From assembly GCF_001625215.2 (NCBI RefSeq), contig NC_030385.2:45161598-45225597 (forward strand): 64,000 bases of DNA, given 5' to 3'. The notes under the pieces were generated by a model. The model had not been told where the DNA came from. It made no database searches and saw only the letters and a list, made by a program, of their open reading frames with translations. Origin of the DNA: Daucus carota subsp. sativus. Its lineage: Eukaryota; Streptophyta; Magnoliopsida; Apiales; Apiaceae. Shown piece after piece: positions 59,719-64,000 of the stretch. Each line of letters starts with the position of its first letter. Within the stretch, counting starts at the first letter, position 1. A program made the translations under genes and the position numbers.

Positions 59719-62700
59719 ATGGCTGCAAATTTTGATATTCCGAAAACAAATTTCACTATTGTTGAAAATAATAATTTAATTACGCAAGCGAATTATCGAC
59801 GCTGGGTTAGATATATGTCAGAATATTCATTTGCTAGATTTGCTATGACAGAGTCAGTATATCTTAACAAATCTCTTCTACGAGATTTCTTGTCTTCTAT
59901 TTCTGTTGTGAATGCAGGACAGGTACTTGGTATTACTTGTCAAATTCAGGGACGAACACTATCAATTACTGAAAATACCCTGAACACTGCTCTGCAACTT
60001 CCAACAGAGGACTTTGAAGCTGTTCCAGATAGGGCTGAAAGAACAAACTTTTTCTTTGCTATTCACTGCCAGAGGGAGAATGGTGATCTTCCAGGAAAGA
60101 TGTACGTCAAGCATTTACCCAGAGAATGGAATTTCTTCTTTAATTCCATTTCTCATGTATTTGCACCAAAGACTGGAGGGTTCCATGGAATTACTATCTT
60201 CAACCAGGAGATAGGAATTGCAATAGCACAGAACACAAGGATAAATCTGGGACACTTAATCATGGGAGCTTTTCAGGATTCTCTAAGAAAGAACAGGAAT
60301 GTACTTCTCTACCCTCGGTTCTTTCAGATTGTTCTGAATCAAATGCTGACTCCTGCTGAGAGAGCTGTCTATCCAAATATAGACAATGTCATATGCTCCT
60401 TCATGACCACAAGGGTGATATCTATGCTGGAGAGTCACCAGAACTACACTAACAATGAGGATGTGGTTCTTCCGGAGGCAATGCAAGAATTCTTAAACAA
60501 CCAGAACTTGCCTCCACCACACATTCAAAATGTTGCTGATCCTGTGGTTCAGGAAGAGGAGGCCCCTGAAACACAAACTGAAGAAGTCACTGAGTCATCT
60601 CATCAAGCTGATATTCCTGAGACTCAAACTTCTCAAGTTCAAGAAGAGGTGATAGTGGAAGATGCACAGACATCCTCAGATGACAATGCTCAATCTGAAG
60701 GAGAGGATTCACTGCAAGACAACTCCACTGATTCAGAAGATGAAGTGAATACTCCTATTCAATCCACTGCAGCTGATGTAATGGTGGATGTTGATGAACT
60801 TTTCTCTAACACCTACAATCCACTGCTACAGTCAGGTATTCCTTCTGACTCTGACAACTTGTCATTTGATGCACCTGATTGGGTTCAGAATCTTTTGGAT
60901 TCCAATCAGCTTTCACCACCTCTCACAAGTGCCAATGAATTTGAAATCCCCCAAGTTCATAACCAAGGCACCACTTCACAAACAATTGAAGCAGAAACTA
61001 CTCTACTCCTCAGCCAACCAAGTCTTATTTCTGAGAGAGAGGGAGAAAGTGCCTTAAGTGCACCACACAAGGAGTCTGTTTCTGAAACTGCAGCTCTGTC
61101 TCCTAGTCAGGAAAGGAGAATAGAACCTGAGACAACTGCAGATATGTCTATTTCTTCACCACCTCAGCCAAATACTATTCCAATGCACAGTGAGGTTGCA
61201 CACACAGTTGAAGAATTGACGGTTGCGAACACTTTGTCGTCCATGTCAGGGATAGACACTGTTGTTTCTGATCCTTTTCAGGGTCAAGTGCCTTCACAGG
61301 CTTCTGGGGGAAACTTGGATGAAATGCCACTTTCTACATCCTTGTCTACCCCCCTGGGAGGAACATTCCCAGATCCTTCAAAGGACTCTTCACCTCTCGA
61401 AGGTGAACGGCAATCTGTTTCTGAGCCCTTCGTATCAGGAAGTGTGCCAGTTATAGAGGACTTGTCACAAAGTCTTTCGCCATCAAAGGCAGTTGTGGGA
61501 AACCAGGGTGCTTCGCCAATTCAAGGATCACATCCTTCGAGCCCTGTGTCTACCCACCCTGAGATTCCAACTCAGGATCCATCAAAGGACTCACCACTTT
61601 CAAGTGGTCGGCAACTTGTCTCTTATGACTCAGATTCATCTGACGAGGAAACCGAGGACGAAGGCTTACGAACCTTCATTGCACCTTCTGTGACCTCTCT
61701 AGAAGAGGCTAAGAAGATTTCTATTGCAGGTACATCCACAGAAGCTGGAGATTCTTTGAGTGAGAGGGAAACACTTACAGAACCAGTTATACAGAAACCC
61801 TCTGCCCCACTGAGTGCTCTAGTGTTGAGTGAAATGAGAGAAACACCTGCAGAACGAACAAGTGAGAACCCATCAGCCCCACCTTCAATTGAAACTGCTA
61901 TTCCAACTGTATCTGTGACAGAATTTGAAGCTCTGAAATTCAAAGTTCAACATCTTGAAGCTGAGAATCTTGTTCTACGGGAGGAGTTAGTGGAAATCAA
62001 ATCAACAATGGACCAAAGGTTGGCTGCACTTGAAGCTAAATTGCTGGCATCTCAACCTTCCAGAGAGGATTACTCAACTGAGGGGGAGAGAGCAGCAGAA
62101 AAAGCAAAAGGGAAAAGGGTGATCACAGGGGTGTCTGAAGAACTGATTGATTCTGCTCTTAAACATCAATTCAGTTATAGTCATGATGAATACATCCCTG
62201 AGTTTGTTGATGACAGGGTGATTAGGATGGTTGGTGCTGAGAATGAAGATCTTGAAGAAGGAGAAATCCCAGATGCTGAAGTCTTTGCTGATGAACTTGC
62301 ATATCACAATGACATCTTTCCTGCTGAAGAGTTTGAAATTGCAAATCCACAAGACATTGCTAATGTTGCTAGGGATTATGCTGAGCAAAAGAGAGCAAGG
62401 GAGAAGTTAGAAAACCAAAGACGGATTCGACGGGAAAGGAGACTTGCCAACTTACATAAAGATGGAGCTGAATGGGATGCTGCTAGATCTGTGTTTGACT
62501 TTCCAGAGGTCACTCAAGATAATGATGATGACGAAGTAAAAGATATCTTTGACTCCTTCAGGAACAACTACAAAGATTTACATGATTATCACGAGGTGTT
62601 GAATGATATCATTTCTACTGTGTCTGTTGCTGTTCTTCCCAGAAGAGGATGGATGGTTAACATATCATTTGAGCTACAAAGAGAAGGCCATGGACTCAAG

Positions 62701-63651
62701 CATGTGTCAAGTCAGTTTCTCAGAGATCTATCTTTAACTGAGCTGTTTGTGGTAAGAAACAAGATCATCTCTACCGGCAGAAAGCATAATGAAGTATTCA
62801 GAGATATGGTGGAAGAATGGATCACTGATATTGGAGTTGAAATTCATGACAAGCCCTCAGTTATTAAGTACTTCAAGGATGGTATGATTCAGAGTATAGG
62901 ACTCACTGATGAAGCACTATCAACATACAATCCTCGTATACTGAAATATCTGGAAGCTCAAGTCAGGGAGAAGTGCTCAAGGACTAGCAAGGGAAGACTA
63001 ACTGCTGAACTGCTATATGCCTATCGTCTGAACTTTGCTGCTCTGAGAGAATTAGACTTATCAGCCATCAATCGTCAACCACCATATCCACTGCCTCCAC
63101 TAGACCCTGAAGTTCCTGAAAATCCAAATGCACCTGTTGTCACTTACAATCCTACATCTGTAATATTCAAGAAGAAGAAAGACTCTGAAGTCACTGCTAT
63201 ACCACTCACAGAAATTGGAAAACTCAATTCCAAAAGAATCACTCGTGCAGTTGCAGCTGTTAAGTGGTCAGTGGTAAAAGAAGACAAGAGTGTGCTCAAA
63301 GATTTGGTTGATCTTCTGGAGATAAGAAAAGCTGTAGAGACTGTCCACAACACTTCTAGAGTTCGTGCTCATCCATCAAGGATCATTATGAAAATTGAAG
63401 GAATGGAGATGAATGTCACTTTCAAGAAGTTGAAAAAGATGGTTCACCTGCAAACATTAGAGAAGATGAAGAAAAACCTAGAGCAACCTCCTCCTGAGAA
63501 TACACTGGAGCAAGTGGCACTGAGTACCATTACAGCAAGGATTGAAGAAATTGAAAACAAGCTTACTCAGAAGAAAGTAGAGGAAGCTGCAAAGAGGAAA
63601 GCTGAGCAGAAGCTGATTAATGCAAGAGCCAAGAAACCAAGGAAAGATTAG
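59719..63651 (+). CDS. Third ORF of the copia element (env-position protein)
   Basis: 1310 residues, intact, starting MAANFDIPKTNFTIVENNN. It lies where Sireviruses carry the so-called env-like ORF. The N-terminal 270 residues look globular (NYRRWVRYMSEYSFARFAMT, KHLPREWNFFFNSISHVF) and recall plant transposon-associated proteins. Residues 270-720 are acidic and Ser/Pro/Thr/Glu-rich, with repeated PSKDS-type phrases. A coiled coil is near 735-780 (KVQHLEAENLVLREELVEIK). A second ordered part spans about 800-1150. The end is basic and helical (KKVEEAAKRKAEQKL...KKPRKD). I see no signal peptide and no clear transmembrane helix, so an envelope function is not supported. The function is unknown. 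Confidence 0.9.
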   Translation: MAANFDIPKTNFTIVENNNLITQANYRRWVRYMSEYSFARFAMTESVYLNKSLLRDFLSSISVVNAGQVLGITCQIQGRTLSITENTLNTALQLPTEDFEAVPDRAERTNFFFAIHCQRENGDLPGKMYVKHLPREWNFFFNSISHVFAPKTGGFHGITIFNQEIGIAIAQNTRINLGHLIMGAFQDSLRKNRNVLLYPRFFQIVLNQMLTPAERAVYPNIDNVICSFMTTRVISMLESHQNYTNNEDVVLPEAMQEFLNNQNLPPPHIQNVADPVVQEEEAPETQTEEVTESSHQADIPETQTSQVQEEVIVEDAQTSSDDNAQSEGEDSLQDNSTDSEDEVNTPIQSTAADVMVDVDELFSNTYNPLLQSGIPSDSDNLSFDAPDWVQNLLDSNQLSPPLTSANEFEIPQVHNQGTTSQTIEAETTLLLSQPSLISEREGESALSAPHKESVSETAALSPSQERRIEPETTADMSISSPPQPNTIPMHSEVAHTVEELTVANTLSSMSGIDTVVSDPFQGQVPSQASGGNLDEMPLSTSLSTPLGGTFPDPSKDSSPLEGERQSVSEPFVSGSVPVIEDLSQSLSPSKAVVGNQGASPIQGSHPSSPVSTHPEIPTQDPSKDSPLSSGRQLVSYDSDSSDEETEDEGLRTFIAPSVTSLEEAKKISIAGTSTEAGDSLSERETLTEPVIQKPSAPLSALVLSEMRETPAERTSENPSAPPSIETAIPTVSVTEFEALKFKVQHLEAENLVLREELVEIKSTMDQRLAALEAKLLASQPSREDYSTEGERAAEKAKGKRVITGVSEELIDSALKHQFSYSHDEYIPEFVDDRVIRMVGAENEDLEEGEIPDAEVFADELAYHNDIFPAEEFEIANPQDIANVARDYAEQKRAREKLENQRRIRRERRLANLHKDGAEWDAARSVFDFPEVTQDNDDDEVKDIFDSFRNNYKDLHDYHEVLNDIISTVSVAVLPRRGWMVNISFELQREGHGLKHVSSQFLRDLSLTELFVVRNKIISTGRKHNEVFRDMVEEWITDIGVEIHDKPSVIKYFKDGMIQSIGLTDEALSTYNPRILKYLEAQVREKCSRTSKGRLTAELLYAYRLNFAALRELDLSAINRQPPYPLPPLDPEVPENPNAPVVTYNPTSVIFKKKKDSEVTAIPLTEIGKLNSKRITRAVAAVKWSVVKEDKSVLKDLVDLLEIRKAVETVHNTSRVRAHPSRIIMKIEGMEMNVTFKKLKKMVHLQTLEKMKKNLEQPPPENTLEQVALSTITARIEEIENKLTQKKVEEAAKRKAEQKLINARAKKPRKD

Positions 63652-63820
63652 TTCAGGCTAGAGGAACAATGGCTGCTTGTATTTATTTTTGATTTCTGGA
63701 AAATGTAAGATATAATCCAGACTGTACTTAGTATTATTTCCTGTTTAAAATAGTATGCTTTTTCATTGTGTCAGTTGAGTTATCCTCTTAAAGGATTTGC
63801 TTGTCGAACTCTAAAAATCA

Positions 63821-63833
63821 AATAGGGGGAGAT
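63821..63833 (+). other. Polypurine tract
   Basis: AATAGGGGGAGAT directly precedes the 3' LTR TG. This purine run primes plus-strand synthesis. Confidence 0.88.
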
Positions 63834-64000
63834 TGTAAAGCATAATGTAATGTAACTGTAATTACGATAACTCAACACAACAAAAGACAGGAAACAATAC
63901 GTAAGTATCATACAGGAATCTACAGGTTGGAGATTCGATACGAACAGACAAAGACAATCAAGATATCTGAGACGAGCATCCGTCCACTGGAAGAAGTTCA
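63834..64000 (+). repeat. Copia 3' LTR, first 167 bp
   Basis: It starts TGTAAAGCATAATG and matches 50937-51103 base for base as far as I can read. The window ends inside it. Confidence 0.95.

Larger units (their letters stand above)
50937..64000 (+). mobile_element. Sirevirus-like Ty1/copia retrotransposon, nearly complete
   Basis: Order: 5' LTR (50937-52450), PBS (52453), gag (52549-55137), pol (55149-58403), spacer, third ORF (59719-63651), polypurine tract (63821-63833) and 3' LTR (from 63834, cut by the window end). The large gag, the copia order protease-integrase-RT-RNase H, and an extra ORF between pol and the 3' LTR point to the Sirevirus (SIRE/Maximus) lineage. All three ORFs are open, and the 167 bp of 3' LTR visible match the 5' LTR start without a difference that I can see. 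The full length would be about 14.4 kb if the 3' LTR equals the 5' one. It sits inside a gypsy pol gene; the expected target repeat is the 5 bp CGAAG (50932-50936). Confidence 0.93.

Overview
This 64 kb window is plant nuclear DNA, most likely from a core eudicot. The evidence is intron-rich genes with GT-AG introns, orthologues of Arabidopsis-type genes, a Helitron, TTA-flanked MITEs, a tRNA-derived SINE, and nested Ty3/gypsy and Ty1/copia LTR retrotransposons. I cannot fix the species; an asterid is possible but not shown.

Positions 1-43,700 are gene territory. In order they hold: a GH123-like (DUF4091) gene on the minus strand whose 3' end lies outside the window (432-3797); a 6.46 kb non-autonomous Helitron (4080-10540) carrying decayed copies of an NSF ATPase gene and a beta-1,3-galactosyltransferase gene; CSN4 (12162-16968, +); a single-exon membrane protein of the Arabidopsis At1g75140 type (17658-19595, -); OEP24, a plastid outer-envelope pore (20245-23098, -); a DUF620 gene (24609-26008, +); EXA1, a GYF-domain translational regulator (26833-36911, -); a small membrane RING-H2 gene (37975-38388, -); and a gene-poor stretch with a MITE, a SINE, a tRNA-like sequence and a spliced-looking unit of unknown nature. 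EXA1, OEP24 and CSN4 are consecutive loci in Arabidopsis (At5g42950, At5g42960, At5g42970), so an old gene cluster appears to survive here with other genes inserted.

Positions 44,600-64,000 are nested retrotransposons. The outer element is a Ty3/gypsy copy of Tat type on the minus strand. Its low-coordinate LTR is 44616-45632 and the end of pol (integrase) is 49985-50936. Between them, on the opposite strand, lies a three-exon gene with its own TATA box. This part of the element is studded with roughly forty copies of a GC palindrome, GGGCGCGNCC, in coding and non-coding DNA alike. At 50936 the gypsy pol is cut by a Sirevirus-like Ty1/copia element (50937 to beyond 64000). That element has a 1514 bp 5' LTR, a PBS, intact gag, intact pol, an intact 1310-codon third ORF, a PPT and the first 167 bp of the 3' LTR. 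Those 167 bp match the 5' LTR with no difference that I can see, so the insertion is young.

The most interesting signals are two. First, paired inverted W-box palindromes (GCGCAAC..TTTGACT / AGTCAAA..TTGCGC) occur upstream of the TATA box in the copia LTR and again, followed by a TATA-like box, in front of the third ORF. This suggests two promoters of the same design in one retroelement. Second, there are the dispersed GGGCGCGNCC palindromes around the antisense gene of the gypsy element.

Exon borders were read by eye from splice signals, frame continuity and protein-family memory. Borders may be off by a base or two.
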